A stretch of DNA of 64,000 bases from Micromonospora vinacea (GCF_015751785.1 NZ_JADOTY010000001.1:1922001-1986000), one strand, 5' to 3'; numbered from the stretch's first letter, positions 19,222-32,223 are shown. The notes: generated by a model from the letters alone, not told the origin. Translations and numbers: made by a program.

Positions 19222-19620
19222 TCAGGACTTGGGCAACTCGCAGAGCCGCAGCGCCCGGTGCCGAATGGCCGAGGAACGTTCAGGCGCATCTTTGAGGGAC
19301 TGCAACGTGTCGCGGAATGGAGCAGCTGGGTAGCCGTCCTCAAGCCAGCCGAGCGCGAGGCCCGCCCAGTAGTCGGACCAGCAGGACAGGGCGTAACGGA
19401 CAAGGTCATCCCAAGGCGGCGGAGCGGAGACCAGGTCGGTGTTGAGGGTCGTGACGTCCTTGTGGCGCCGTTCCAAGAGTGGCAGCAGTGACCGGATGTT
19501 CTCGTCTGGTGTCCACTGGCGACCGTCGCTTGTCGAGAGGACTATCCAGTTCCCTTCGGGGTCAACGCCCAACCTCAGCTCGTGTTTGCCGATCGCCATC
19601 ACTACGCGGTTGTCGTCCAT
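19222..19620 (-). CDS. Hypothetical protein paired with SUKH gene
   Basis: 132 residues beginning MDDNRVVMAIGKHELRL, with aromatic-rich segments such as YALSCWSDYWAGLALGWLED and PPPWDDLVRYALSC near the middle. It starts 7 bases after the stop of the SUKH gene on the same strand, so the two form a small operon. Codon use is less GC-biased than in the core genes. I recognise no family. Given its partner, a role as a small cytosolic immunity-type protein is possible, but only by association. Confidence 0.6.
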   Translation of the reverse strand: MDDNRVVMAIGKHELRLGVDPEGNWIVLSTSDGRQWTPDENIRSLLPLLERRHKDVTTLNTDLVSAPPPWDDLVRYALSCWSDYWAGLALGWLEDGYPAAPFRDTLQSLKDAPERSSAIRHRALRLCELPKS

Positions 19621-19627
19621 CGTCAGA

Positions 19628-20335
19628 TCATTGTTCAGGCGTCGCAGTAGCGTGTTCAACGTGGACGCCGTGTGACACCTGGCCTTCGGCCGCTTCCAGC
19701 CAGCGCCGATACCAACGGTCGAACCCGAGCGTTGTCCCGTCGTCGTTGCGGAGCGGCCGGAAACCACCGTCGTCAGCGGTGTCGTCCGCCCACATCTGCC
19801 CGCGTGCTGGACCGCTGACAACGAGAGCCTCTCGCAGCGCGCAGCCGAGATGACACAGGTACAGCAGGCCAACCGAATGCTCGGGCTTGAAGACGACGGC
19901 GTCGTGCTGTTCCCAGTACGCGTCCTCAGCGTCGTTGAACTCCTCGGGCGAGTCGTAGTCTTCTTCGTCTGGCGGATCGGGTAGACCGTCGGCAGGGTTG
20001 AACGCCTCGAGGTGCGGAAAGGCAAGGTTGAGCGTGTCCCGGTCGGTCAGATCGGCGCCGTCACCCTCCCACTGCCACCGTCCGTCTAGGCGACGCATCG
20101 GGAAGAGCCCGTAGGTCGGCCCTGCACCGCCCCGCCCGGCCTCCAGCAAGAAGGAGCGGTACTCGCTGGGCAGTTCCACTTGGAGCTGCGTCTCTGCCTC
20201 AGCCAGTTCCTCGGCACTCAGTGGCGGCTCAAGTTGCCAACGGTGAGTTGAAGAACCAAAGACGTCAGGGGCACCGGGTGCAGCGGCCAGCCGCGCAAGC
20301 CGTTCGCGTACATCTGACCAGTCGGAGCGCGTCAC
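19628..20335 (-). CDS. SMI1/KNR4 (SUKH) family protein
   Basis: SUKH proteins are frequent immunity proteins against polymorphic toxins, though some have other roles. The product (235 residues from GTG 20335) has the typical pattern: LSAEELAEAETQLQVELPSE followed by YRSFLLEAGRGGAGP (about 45-85). Then come an acidic insert rich in Asp, Glu and Pro (about 125-150), LLYLCHLGC and a terminal TLGFDRWYRRWLE. GTG 20335 is chosen because family-like sequence begins at TRSDWSDVRERLARL; ATG 20371 and TTG 20407 are in-frame alternatives and none has a good ribosome site. No toxin gene is visible nearby. The DNA is less GC-rich than its surroundings. Confidence 0.8.
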   Translation of the reverse strand: MTRSDWSDVRERLARLAAAPGAPDVFGSSTHRWQLEPPLSAEELAEAETQLQVELPSEYRSFLLEAGRGGAGPTYGLFPMRRLDGRWQWEGDGADLTDRDTLNLAFPHLEAFNPADGLPDPPDEEDYDSPEEFNDAEDAYWEQHDAVVFKPEHSVGLLYLCHLGCALREALVVSGPARGQMWADDTADDGGFRPLRNDDGTTLGFDRWYRRWLEAAEGQVSHGVHVEHATATPEQ

Positions 20336-20433
20336 TGGCGGGACGATACAAGGCCGCCCTATCGGCGGCATGGCGGGCGCCGACCGGGGTAGGAGAAACG
20401 GCAACAACCCCCCGGAAGTGAGGTGTCATACCA

Positions 20434-20853
20434 ATGCCTACGGCACGCGAGATCATGACGAACGACGTGACCTGTGTCCGCGAACAGGACGACCTGAAGT
20501 CGGCCGCGAAGCGGATGGCCGAGTTGGGGGTCGGCGCTCTGCCGATCTGCGGTGACGACAATCGGCTCAAGGGCATGCTGACCGATCGCGACATCGTGGT
20601 GAAGGTGCTGGCCGAGGGTCGCGACCCGGCCAACGTGACGGCCGGTGAGCTGGCTCAGGGTGAGACGTTGACGATCGGCGCGGACGACGACGCGGCCCAG
20701 ATCCTGCGCACCATGGGGCAGCACAAGGTGCGCCGACTGCCGGTGATCGATGGCCACGAGTTGGTGGGCATCGTGGCCGTCGCCGACGTGGCCCGTTCCC
20801 TGCCGGAGCGTCCCGTGGGCGACCTCATCGAGGCCATCTCCGAGCGCAGCTGA
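20434..20853 (+). CDS. CBS-domain pair protein
   Basis: 139 residues made of two CBS motifs (about 7-60 and 75-130), which together form one nucleotide-binding module. Signature pieces are AREIMTNDVTCVREQ, GMLTDRDIVVKVLAEG, VRRLPVIDGHELVGIVAVAD. Such stand-alone CBS pairs in actinobacteria resemble hypoxic response protein 1 of Mycobacterium tuberculosis, and may sense adenine nucleotides. A site GGAAGTGAGG precedes the ATG. A hairpin terminator follows 18 bases after the stop. A second protein of the same type is encoded at 34263-34688. Confidence 0.9.
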   Translation: MPTAREIMTNDVTCVREQDDLKSAAKRMAELGVGALPICGDDNRLKGMLTDRDIVVKVLAEGRDPANVTAGELAQGETLTIGADDDAAQILRTMGQHKVRRLPVIDGHELVGIVAVADVARSLPERPVGDLIEAISERS

Positions 20854-20870
20854 CCATCGCGCCTGTCAAT

Positions 20871-20905
20871 GATCGCCGCCGCCGGTTCGCCGGGCGGCGG
20901 CGATT
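20871..20905 (+). terminator. GC-rich hairpin after the CBS gene
   Basis: A stem of about 14 pairs (ATCGCCGCCGCCGG against CCGGGCGGCGGCGAT, one G bulged) with loop TTCG lies 18 bases beyond the stop. No T tract follows. It probably terminates the CBS gene. Confidence 0.65.
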
Positions 20906-20991
20906 CGCGTGGGCCGGCGAACTGTGTCGGCAGGTCGGGGCGGGACGAGATACCGATCCTTGTCATCTGGCCGCCGGGACCGGCTGCGCGG

Positions 20992-21657
20992 TCAGACGGG
21001 CTCTGTGAGCGGGACTGTCTCGCCGCGGGTGATGGTGCGCACCTGCTTTTCCCAACCTCGGCGGCGGGCCTCGTCGACGAAGTGCGCCAACGGGGAGCGG
21101 AAGACCGGGTAGTCGTCGTAGTGGATCGGCACTGTCAGCTGTGGACGGACCAGCTCCACCAGGTCCGCACCCTGGCGGGCGTCCATGGTCAGCAGGATCC
21201 CGGCGACCTTCGTGCCGCCGAGGTGGATCAGCATCGCGTCGATGTCCGGGTAGCGTTCTGGGATGGCGGTGAGTAGCGGCCGGTTGAGGGTGTCGCCGGT
21301 GACGTAGAGCCGGAACTCCCGCCGCCCGGCGCGTTCCACGTCGATCATCGTGCCCATCACGTCGGGCATCAGCAGGTCCAGCGCGCCGGGGCCGTGCTGA
21401 CCGGGCATCGAGGTCAGCCGCACTGTCGTACCGTCGCGGTGCAGCTCCCGTGACGACCAGGTCGGCAGGCCCTGGGCGGCCTGGAAGCCCCAGCGGCGCA
21501 GCTTTCGTTCCGCCGCGGGGGTGGTGACGATGGGCAGCTCGCGGTCCAGTTCCCGACGGGCCACCCGGTCGAAGTGGTCGCCGTGCAGGTGGGAGAGGAC
21601 CACAGCGTCCAGTTCTGCGATGAACGTCACCTGCGGTTGCTCCACCATCGTGCCCAC
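20992..21657 (-). pseudogene. MBL-fold hydrolase gene lacking its 5' part
   Basis: The 221-residue frame matches the C-terminal two-thirds of an actinobacterial MBL-fold family whose full members carry about 80 residues before the metal motif. Here the motif HLHGDHFD is at residues 22-29, and the preceding beta strands (the usual IGTATTVL... and ..TDPNFL.. segments) are absent. Downstream motifs remain: SMPGQHGP, VTGDTLNRPLL, MLIHLGGTKVAG, VPIHYDDY. In frame, an upstream stop lies near 21695, so no longer start is possible. A GGAGGAGG site before GTG 21657 might still allow translation. Function is probably lost or altered. It converges on the CBS gene and follows the TetR gene. Confidence 0.65.
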
Positions 21658-21747
21658 CTCCTCCGGCTCCGGTACCCCGGTGAGCCGTCGGCATGCGGCT
21701 CAGCTCACGGCGCCGCTGACGGGCCGACCAGAGCACGCGTGTGCGGG

Positions 21748-22506
21748 TCAGGGGTCGGAGCGCGCGATCTGGGCGGCGACGCCGTCGAGGATCAACTCCA
21801 GCCCGAGTGAGAAGTCCGCGTCGGCGATCGCCTCGTCGGGGGTGTCGGACGGTGGCGCCTCGAACAGCGTCGAGGAGAACAGCCGGGCTGTCTCGGGGAA
21901 GCGGTCGGGGTTGACGAGTCGCGCCAGCGCCCGGCCGTAGTCGCGTTCGGCGTCGGCCTGGCCCTGGCCGTCGGCCCTGCCGTCGGCGAGTTCGCTGTAC
22001 TGCCGTACCGACTGGACCACGTAGCCGCTGATCAGTGACATCACGCCGATCTTGTGCGCCCAGTCGAGGAGGGTCCCGGACATGATCGCCAGCGCGGCCT
22101 CCATCCAGGCGATCTGGTGGGGCCCGGAGGGTGGTCCGGCGGCGGGCACGCGCGTCAGCCACGGCCGACGCTGAAGCACCGCGCGGTGCGCGAAGGCCCA
22201 CCTGCGCAGCCCTTCCCGCCAGTCGGGGGCGGCGATGTCCGGCGGTGGGCCCAGTGCGGCGTCGGCCATGAGGGTGAGCAGTTCGTCCTTGGAGCCGACG
22301 TGCCGGTAGAGGGACATGCTCGTGAAGCCGAGGCTCTTGGCGACCTTGGGAAGCGTCACCCCGTCGAGCCCGTCCCGGTCGGCGATCTCGACCGCTGCGG
22401 CCACCACCACGTTGACGTCGAGGGACGCCGGCCGTCCGAGATGCGACGACTCTGACATTCCCCACAGCCGGCGCAGCGGCACCGGAACGAAATCGTCGCT
22501 GGTCAT
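21748..22506 (-). CDS. TetR/AcrR family regulator
   Basis: A 252-residue repressor with an N-terminal extension (about 25 residues). The HTH follows: ASLDVNVVVAAAVEIADRDG, then TLPKVAKSLGFTSMSLYRHV (about 50-70). The rest belongs to the TetR C-terminal class found with drug-efflux or membrane genes. A GGGAG site precedes ATG 22506. It is divergent from the DUF418 gene, with a palindromic site between them, so it likely represses that gene and itself. The ligand is unknown. Confidence 0.88.
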   Translation of the reverse strand: MTSDDFVPVPLRRLWGMSESSHLGRPASLDVNVVVAAAVEIADRDGLDGVTLPKVAKSLGFTSMSLYRHVGSKDELLTLMADAALGPPPDIAAPDWREGLRRWAFAHRAVLQRRPWLTRVPAAGPPSGPHQIAWMEAALAIMSGTLLDWAHKIGVMSLISGYVVQSVRQYSELADGRADGQGQADAERDYGRALARLVNPDRFPETARLFSSTLFEAPPSDTPDEAIADADFSLGLELILDGVAAQIARSDP

Positions 22507-22547
22507 GGGCTCCCACGTTCGCCCGGAAGGTTACGTCCACATCATGA

Positions 22548-22570
22548 CAGACAGCATTAGTGTATGTCTG
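22548..22570. promoter_or_regulatory. Inverted repeat, candidate TetR operator
   Basis: CAGACA (22548-22553) and TGTCTG (22565-22570) form an inverted repeat with an 11-base spacer in the gap between the divergent TetR and DUF418 genes. A GATACT (22570-22575) directly after it resembles a -10 element for the rightward gene, which binding would block. Function is inferred from place and symmetry. Confidence 0.5.
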
Positions 22571-22614
22571 ATACTTTCTCTCTGAAACTAAAGCTGAGTC
22601 ACGGGGAGAAAACC

Positions 22615-23814
22615 ATGAGCATCGACACCGCACCGATGACTTCGAGAGGGCCGGTGCCGCGCGCCGAGCGGGCCCTCGCACCCGACCTGGCCCGGGGAGC
22701 GATGCTGCTGATCATCGCGCTGGCCAACGTCGCCGGAGTCGTCTTCGCCGGCGAGCCCGGCCTCGACGCCACCCCGGAAGGCGTCGATCGCGGCCTCAAC
22801 TTCCTGCTCTTCGAGCTCGTCCATGCCCGCGGCTATCCGGTCTTCGCCGTGATGTTCGGCTACGGCCTCGTCCAACTCGCCCGCCGCCATGACGCCTCCG
22901 GTGCGACCCCGAAGCAGGTCCGCGCCGTGCTGTTGCGTCGCAACTTTTGGCTGGTCGTGTTCGGGTTTGCGCACGCCGCGTTGCTGTACTACGGCGACTT
23001 CCTCGGCGCGTACGGGATCGTCGGGATCGCGATGACACTGTTGCTGTTGCGCCGCGGCGACAGGTTCCACCGCGTCGTGCTGGTGCTCTGGGCGCTGTCG
23101 GCGGTCGAGGTGCTGGTCATCGGTGCGATGGTGGTGAGCGGCATCCTCGGCGGGTCGGGCGGGTCGGCACTGCTGCCGTCGGGCCACGTCGACTCTCTCG
23201 CCGCGCCCGATTACGTCGCGTCCATGCTGGATCGCCTCGGCGAGTGGCCGGTGCACACGCTGACCGTCCTGCCCTTCATCATGATTGCCTGGCTGGGCAT
23301 GTGGGCCGCTCGTCGCCGCGTCCTCGAAGAGTTGCCCCGGCACCGGACCCTGCTCACCTGGACCGCCGTCCTCGGCCTCGGCGGCGCAGTGGCCGGCGGC
23401 CTTCCGGCCGCCCTGGTCAGTGCCGGATGGCTGCACGTCGACGAGTCGGCCGCCAGTCTGATGCTGCTGCTCCACGGGGCCAGCGGCATGTTCGCCGGAC
23501 CGGGCTACGTGGCCGTCTTCGGCCTGATCGCCCTGGGAGCCAGCCGATCCGGCCCCGTCGTCGGCGCTCTCTCAGCCCTGGGTCAGCGTTCCCTGTCGGG
23601 ATACCTGTTCCAGTCCGTGGCCTGGCTCGTCCTCCTGGCGCCCTTCACGCTCGCCCTCGGCGACCGGTTCGGTAGCCCCACGGTGACCGGTCTGATCATC
23701 GCGGTGGCCGTCTGGCTCACCACCGTCCTGATCGCCCGTCAGCTCGACAAGCGCCGGCAGCCCGGCCCTGCCGAGATCGTCCTGCGCCGCCTGACCTACC
23801 GGCCACGGACCTGA
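22615..23814 (+). CDS. DUF418 multispanning membrane protein
   Basis: 399 residues with about nine or ten hydrophobic helices. It begins with a typical DUF418 start, RALAPDLARGAMLLIIALANV. The domain itself covers the C-terminal third, with LGQRSLSGYLFQSVAWLVL and the final PAEIVLRRLTYRP. The family is uncharacterised; some members act in cell-envelope or stress functions. ATG 22615 is chosen for the GGGGAGA site. A possible longer start at 22564 lies within the operator region. It is probably controlled by the divergent TetR repressor. A 15-base-pair hairpin follows. Confidence 0.85.
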   Translation: MSIDTAPMTSRGPVPRAERALAPDLARGAMLLIIALANVAGVVFAGEPGLDATPEGVDRGLNFLLFELVHARGYPVFAVMFGYGLVQLARRHDASGATPKQVRAVLLRRNFWLVVFGFAHAALLYYGDFLGAYGIVGIAMTLLLLRRGDRFHRVVLVLWALSAVEVLVIGAMVVSGILGGSGGSALLPSGHVDSLAAPDYVASMLDRLGEWPVHTLTVLPFIMIAWLGMWAARRRVLEELPRHRTLLTWTAVLGLGGAVAGGLPAALVSAGWLHVDESAASLMLLLHGASGMFAGPGYVAVFGLIALGASRSGPVVGALSALGQRSLSGYLFQSVAWLVLLAPFTLALGDRFGSPTVTGLIIAVAVWLTTVLIARQLDKRRQPGPAEIVLRRLTYRPRT

Positions 23815-23833
23815 TCGTCGCCGCAGGAAGCCG

Positions 23834-23872
23834 TCTCGGTGCTGGTGGGTCGGTGGACCACCAGCACCGAGA
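23834..23872 (+). terminator. Hairpin terminator after the DUF418 gene
   Basis: A perfect 15-base stem (23834-23848 with 23858-23872) and a 9-base loop begin 19 bases after the stop codon. It is followed by GAAATC rather than a T run. It separates this gene from the small gene at 23915. Confidence 0.7.
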
Positions 23873-23914
23873 AATCGGCTTTCCACCCGGCACCGCGCTC
23901 GCCATGATTCACCG

Positions 23915-24217
23915 ATGGACGAACAGTCGGAGCCCGTCATCCTGCACCTGTACTGCCGTGTCGACGTGGTGGTCACTGATCCGGCTGCCGTGATCGGTCA
24001 CGCGGTCGCCGATCTGCGATCCGCCGGGATCGACTGGTCCACCGAGGAGAACGACCTCGACACGGCCGTTGACGAGTTGCGGGCCGACCCGACGACCTCG
24101 CTGGCCAGCGTCGCGGACATCAGCCGACTCGTCGACGACGTCCCGGGCGTCGAGTTTCGGGCCGGCCACTGCTGGGCGGAGTCGGGCCCGGCACGGGAGG
24201 CCTTTCCGGCACGCTAG
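23915..24217 (+). CDS. Small acidic hypothetical protein
   Basis: 100 residues, starting MDEQSEPVILHLYCRVDVVV. It is acidic, with a plausible alternating strand-helix pattern (VDVVVTDPAAVIGHAVADLR, then DLDTAVDELRADP). It has no membrane segment. No ribosome site is evident. The stop lies 12 bases from the stop of the convergent P-type ATPase gene. I recognise no family. Confidence 0.55.
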   Translation: MDEQSEPVILHLYCRVDVVVTDPAAVIGHAVADLRSAGIDWSTEENDLDTAVDELRADPTTSLASVADISRLVDDVPGVEFRAGHCWAESGPAREAFPAR

Positions 24218-24229
24218 TGGCACCGCCGG

Positions 24230-28698
<4,469 letters not shown>

Positions 28699-28702
<4 letters not shown>

Positions 28703-28767
28703 CGAGGCGTACGGCTGGACGGGCGCCGGCCCGGCTCCCTGTTGCCGCGTGTCCTGACCTTGGCCAT
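28699..28767 (-). CDS. Putative 22-residue leader peptide overlapping the P-type ATPase start
   Basis: A short frame, MAKVRTRGNREPGRRPSSRTPR, starts at ATG 28767 with the best ribosome site in the area (GGGAGGAC, 4-base gap). It ends in an ATGA overlap with the ATPase start at 28702. That geometry is typical of translational coupling. The peptide is highly basic (eight of 22 residues are Lys or Arg). Alternatively, it is the real N-terminus displaced by a frameshift. Which is true cannot be told from one sequence. Confidence 0.4.
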
Positions 28768-28920
28768 GTCGTCCTCCCACCGCGCTCACGTCCGGCGGCC
28801 TGGCTTCCCGACCTGCCATCCGTTATGCCCCCTGGGTGGCGGAATTTTCCGCAGTCGCTGGCGCATGGACGGGGTGGGCCGTGGAAACCGACGAGCATCA
28901 CCGGACACGGGGAGGCCGGC

Positions 28921-29181
28921 ATGAGCACGCTGACGCGACATCTCAACGGTTCACGGGAGAACGTCACGATGTACAACCGGCGGGTGCAACTGCCGATGCT
29001 GGGCGAGGTGGCGGTGCCGCCACCGGACAAGGTGGCCTACTACGCCGGGCTCGGGGTGCTCGCCGCGCTACAGGTCATCGAGTGGCCGATCGCCGTGGTG
29101 ATCACCGCCGGCCACCTGCTGGCAGACCAGCATTTTTCCGGATTGGTGCGCGGCGTCGGGGAGGCGCTGCAGGACGCGTGA
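28921..29181 (+). CDS. Small membrane protein divergent from the P-type ATPase
   Basis: 86 residues. The polar first half (MSTLTRHLNGSRENV) is followed by the segment VQLPMLGEVAVPPPDKVAYY. A hydrophobic stretch covers about 43-63 (GLGVLAALQVIEWPIAVVIT), then a short tail. A GGGGAGG site precedes the ATG. It is divergent from the giant ATPase gene with ~150 bases between, which suggests shared regulation. I recognise no family. Confidence 0.65.
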   Translation: MSTLTRHLNGSRENVTMYNRRVQLPMLGEVAVPPPDKVAYYAGLGVLAALQVIEWPIAVVITAGHLLADQHFSGLVRGVGEALQDA

Positions 29182-29240
29182 CGAGAGCCGCGTCACCGGA
29201 CGGTTGACCTGAATCCGGGTTGAAGTCGCATGCTCGGTCG

Positions 29241-30629
29241 ATGCCGAGCACAACCGTCACCACCGCACCCGCCCCACCGGGACTCTTCGCACCCCGGTTG
29301 CGCGCGATGACGGTGGGCAGCGTCGCGTTGATCTCACTCCTCGCGTTCGAGGCGTTGGCGGTCGGTACGGCGATGCCGACCGTCGCGCGCAGCCTGGACG
29401 GGCTGGCGCTCTACGGGATCGCGTTCGGTGGCCCGTTCGCCACCGGTGTGCTGGCCATGGTGGTCTCCGGCATCTGGTGCGATGCACGGGGTCCGCGGGG
29501 GCCGATGTGGCACGGCGTCGCCTGGTTCGTGGTCGGGTTGCTGATCGCCGGGACCGCCCCTGTGATGAGCGCGCTTGTCGTCGGGCGGGTCGTGCAGGGT
29601 TTCGGCTCCGGGCTGCTCTCGGTGGCGCTCTACGTGATCGTCGGGCACGCGTACCCGCAGGAACTGCACCGGCGGATCTTCGCGGCGTTCGCGGCGGCGT
29701 GGGTCGTACCGTCGCTGGTCGGGCCGGCGGTTGCCGGCCTCATCGTGCAGTACCTGGGCTGGCGGTGGGTCTTCCTGGCGGTGCCGGCGGTGGCCGTGCC
29801 GGCGGTGCTGCTGATCCATCCCGGCCTGCGGTCGCTGGCCCGAAGTGCGGCGACGAGCCCGCCGGCCGGTGCGGCCGCGCGGATCGGTTGGGCGTGCGGG
29901 GCCGCGGTGAGTGCCGCACTGCTGCACATCGGGGGACAGCAGCGCGGCGCCACCGCCCTGGTGCTGGTCGGGTTCGCCGTGATCGGCCTGCTGGTCTGTG
30001 CTCCGCGCCTGCTGCCGGCCGGGTTCCTCCGGGCCGCGCGAGGGTTGGCCACCGTGGTGGGGTTGCGTGGCCTGGCGTCGGCGGCCTTCGTCGGCGCCGA
30101 GGTGGTCATCCCGCTGATGCTCTCCCGGGAACGGGGCCTCTCGCCGACCGCTGCCGGCCTGGTCCTCACTGTCGGCGCGCTGGCCTGGTCGGCGGGCTCC
30201 TGGTTGCAGGGCCGCATTCCGGTGCCGGCGTCGCGGGCCAGCCTGCCGCGTGCCGGGCTGAGCTGCATCACTGTCGGCACCGCCACTGTGGCGCTGGCCG
30301 TCCGGCCCGAGCTGCCGGTGGCCGTCGCCGTGGTCGGTTGGGCGATCGCCGGTCTGGGCATGGGGCTGCTCTATCCGTCGTTGTCGGTGCTCACCCTGGA
30401 GTTGTCCGCACCGGGTGAGCAGGGTCGCAACAGCTCGTCACTGCAACTGAGCGACTCCCTCTTCGCGGCGACGGTGCTCGCGCTGACCGGGGCCGTGTTG
30501 GCGGCGGGAAGTGCGCCGGGCCCGGCCAGCTACACGACGACGCTCGTGGTGACAGCGGGACTGGCGTTGCTCGGGGCGCTGCTGGCCGGACGGGTCGTGG
30601 TGGGCGGAGGTGCGCGGCCCACCGGGTGA
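29241..30629 (+). CDS. MFS transporter
   Basis: A 462-residue major facilitator with about 14 hydrophobic segments (DHA2-like arrangement). The loop after TM2 reads SGIWCDARGPRGPM, matching the GxxxDRxGRR family motif. Typical pieces are GTAMPTVARSLDGL near the first helix and VVGRVVQGFGSGLLS (motif B). This form is common in drug efflux. ATG 29241 follows CGGTCG, a weak binding site; a TTG at 29220 is an alternative. The substrate is unknown. Confidence 0.9.
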   Translation: MPSTTVTTAPAPPGLFAPRLRAMTVGSVALISLLAFEALAVGTAMPTVARSLDGLALYGIAFGGPFATGVLAMVVSGIWCDARGPRGPMWHGVAWFVVGLLIAGTAPVMSALVVGRVVQGFGSGLLSVALYVIVGHAYPQELHRRIFAAFAAAWVVPSLVGPAVAGLIVQYLGWRWVFLAVPAVAVPAVLLIHPGLRSLARSAATSPPAGAAARIGWACGAAVSAALLHIGGQQRGATALVLVGFAVIGLLVCAPRLLPAGFLRAARGLATVVGLRGLASAAFVGAEVVIPLMLSRERGLSPTAAGLVLTVGALAWSAGSWLQGRIPVPASRASLPRAGLSCITVGTATVALAVRPELPVAVAVVGWAIAGLGMGLLYPSLSVLTLELSAPGEQGRNSSSLQLSDSLFAATVLALTGAVLAAGSAPGPASYTTTLVVTAGLALLGALLAGRVVVGGGARPTG

Positions 30630-30680
30630 TCCGCGGATTCGGCAGCGTCCCACCCGCTCGTGCCGGAAGGATGGCGGGCG

Positions 30681-31334
30681 ATGAACTTCCTGACCGTGCT
30701 GCCGCTCGCCGTGGTCATGGTCGCCGGGACGCAGTTGGTGGTGGCGGTCTTCCTGGCCTCGTCGGATCGGCCCCGGGCGGCGTCGCTGGGCTTCCTCGCC
30801 GGTGCGGGGCTGGTGGTCGCCGCCGGGGTGACGGTGACCTGGTTGTTGACCCGGCTGGTTGGCGGAGTGGCCGCCGACGCCAGCGCCGTCGCCGGGAAGG
30901 TCGACCGCGGCCCCGCCATCGACCTGGTGGTGCTGGCCCTGCTGGTGATCCTGGCCGTGCTGATCTGGGTACGCCGGGACCGCTCCGGACCGCCGCGCTG
31001 GCTGGGGAGCATCGAGCACGCCGGTGCGCCGCAGGCGCTGCGGCTGGGTGCGCTGCTCTTCGTGGCGACGCCCACCGACGACCTGACCATGGCCACCGTC
31101 GGGGCGAGTGTGGCCCGACACGATCTGCCGTGGTGGCACCTGGTGCCGTTCGTGTTGGTCACAGTGCTCCTGCTCGCGCTGCCCCTGCTGGCGTTGCTGC
31201 TGCTCGGGAACAGGGCGGCCCGGGTGCTGACCCGGATGCGGGAATGGGCCGAGGGGCACGCCTGGATCGTCAACGAGCTCGTGATCGCGTTCTTCGCGTT
31301 GCTGACCGTCTTGGACCTGATCCGGTCGGGGTGA
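30681..31334 (+). CDS. GAP/SfLAP family membrane protein
   Basis: 217 residues with six predicted helices, beginning MNFLTVLPLAVVMVAGTQLV. It resembles the GAP family named after mycobacterial Gap/Sap proteins involved in exporting glycopeptidolipid or sulfolipid-1. The conserved polar segment FVATPTDDLTMATVGASVAR lies between helices 3 and 4. A GGAAGG site precedes ATG 30681. This organism is not expected to make those mycobacterial lipids, so the substrate is unknown. It begins 51 bases after the MFS stop. Confidence 0.8.
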   Translation: MNFLTVLPLAVVMVAGTQLVVAVFLASSDRPRAASLGFLAGAGLVVAAGVTVTWLLTRLVGGVAADASAVAGKVDRGPAIDLVVLALLVILAVLIWVRRDRSGPPRWLGSIEHAGAPQALRLGALLFVATPTDDLTMATVGASVARHDLPWWHLVPFVLVTVLLLALPLLALLLLGNRAARVLTRMREWAEGHAWIVNELVIAFFALLTVLDLIRSG

Positions 31335-31403
31335 GCCGCCGCACGCCGTCACGGGATGCCGTGCCGTTTCGTCAAGCTCAGGTCAAGCGAGTGGGAGGAC
31401 GAG

Positions 31404-32186
31404 ATGAAGGTTCTGATCACCGGGGCGTCCGGCAGTCTGGGCCGGGCGGTGCTGGGCCGGTTGCGCGACGACGGGATCAGCGTCCGGGCCACCAGCCGCC
31501 GTCCGCCCGCCGGCTCGGACGTGGAATGGGTGGTTAGCGACCTGACCACCGGAGACGGGTTGACCAGGGCGGTGACCGGGGTGGACGCCGTGCTGCACCT
31601 GGCGTCCGCGCCTCGGGGTCGGCAGACCTACCAGGTGGACGTGTTGGGCACCCGCCGACTGGTGGTGGCCGCCGGCGCGGCCGGGGTGCGGCACATCGTC
31701 TACATCTCGATCGTCGGGGTTGATCGGGTGCCGATCCCGTACTACCGCCACAAGCTCGCCGCCGAGCAGGTGATCGCTGCCGGTGCGGTGCCGTGGTCGG
31801 TGCTGCGGGCCACCCAGTTTCCCCAGTTCCTGGACGACCTGCTGACGGCCAGCGCGCGGCTGGGCCCGGTGATCGGGGACCGGGCTGTGCTCGCCCAACC
31901 GGTCGACCCGGGCGAGGTGGCGGCGCGGCTGGCGGCCCGACTGGTCGCCGGCCCGTTGGGCGGCATCGAGGAGCTGGGTGGGCCGCAGGTGCTCCGCTTC
32001 GACGAGGCCGTCCGGGCGTGGCGGTCGGCCCGGGGCTCGCGCCGACCGTTGCTGCCGGTGCGGATTCCCGGCCGACTCGGTCGCGAGCTGCGGGCCGGTG
32101 GTCTGACCACCGAGGCGCTGCCCCGGGGCGTGCGCACCTTTGCCGACCACCTGGCCGACACGTACGGGGGAACCGGCCGGAAATGA
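31404..32186 (+). CDS. NAD(P)-binding SDR-type protein (NmrA/atypical)
   Basis: 260 residues, beginning MKVLITGASGSLGRAVLGRL with the Rossmann loop GASGSLG. It has the usual pieces of atypical SDRs: DAVLHLASAPRG, the conserved YISIVGVDR and YYRHKLAAEQ with Tyr-x3-Lys spacing. The C-terminal part then fits NmrA-like oxidoreductases, which often act as redox sensors rather than enzymes. ATG 31404 follows GGGAGGAC. It follows the GAP-family gene by 69 bases. Confidence 0.88.
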   Translation: MKVLITGASGSLGRAVLGRLRDDGISVRATSRRPPAGSDVEWVVSDLTTGDGLTRAVTGVDAVLHLASAPRGRQTYQVDVLGTRRLVVAAGAAGVRHIVYISIVGVDRVPIPYYRHKLAAEQVIAAGAVPWSVLRATQFPQFLDDLLTASARLGPVIGDRAVLAQPVDPGEVAARLAARLVAGPLGGIEELGGPQVLRFDEAVRAWRSARGSRRPLLPVRIPGRLGRELRAGGLTTEALPRGVRTFADHLADTYGGTGRK

Positions 32187-32223
32187 GAGCAACAACGGTT
32201 CACGTTCGTCTTACCGTAACGTC

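Noticed and set aside
18443..20430. tRNA-Ala as attachment site of an integrated element
   Set aside because: No integrase and no second copy of the tRNA 3' end were found; only the GC drop and gene types remain, so no att site is claimed.
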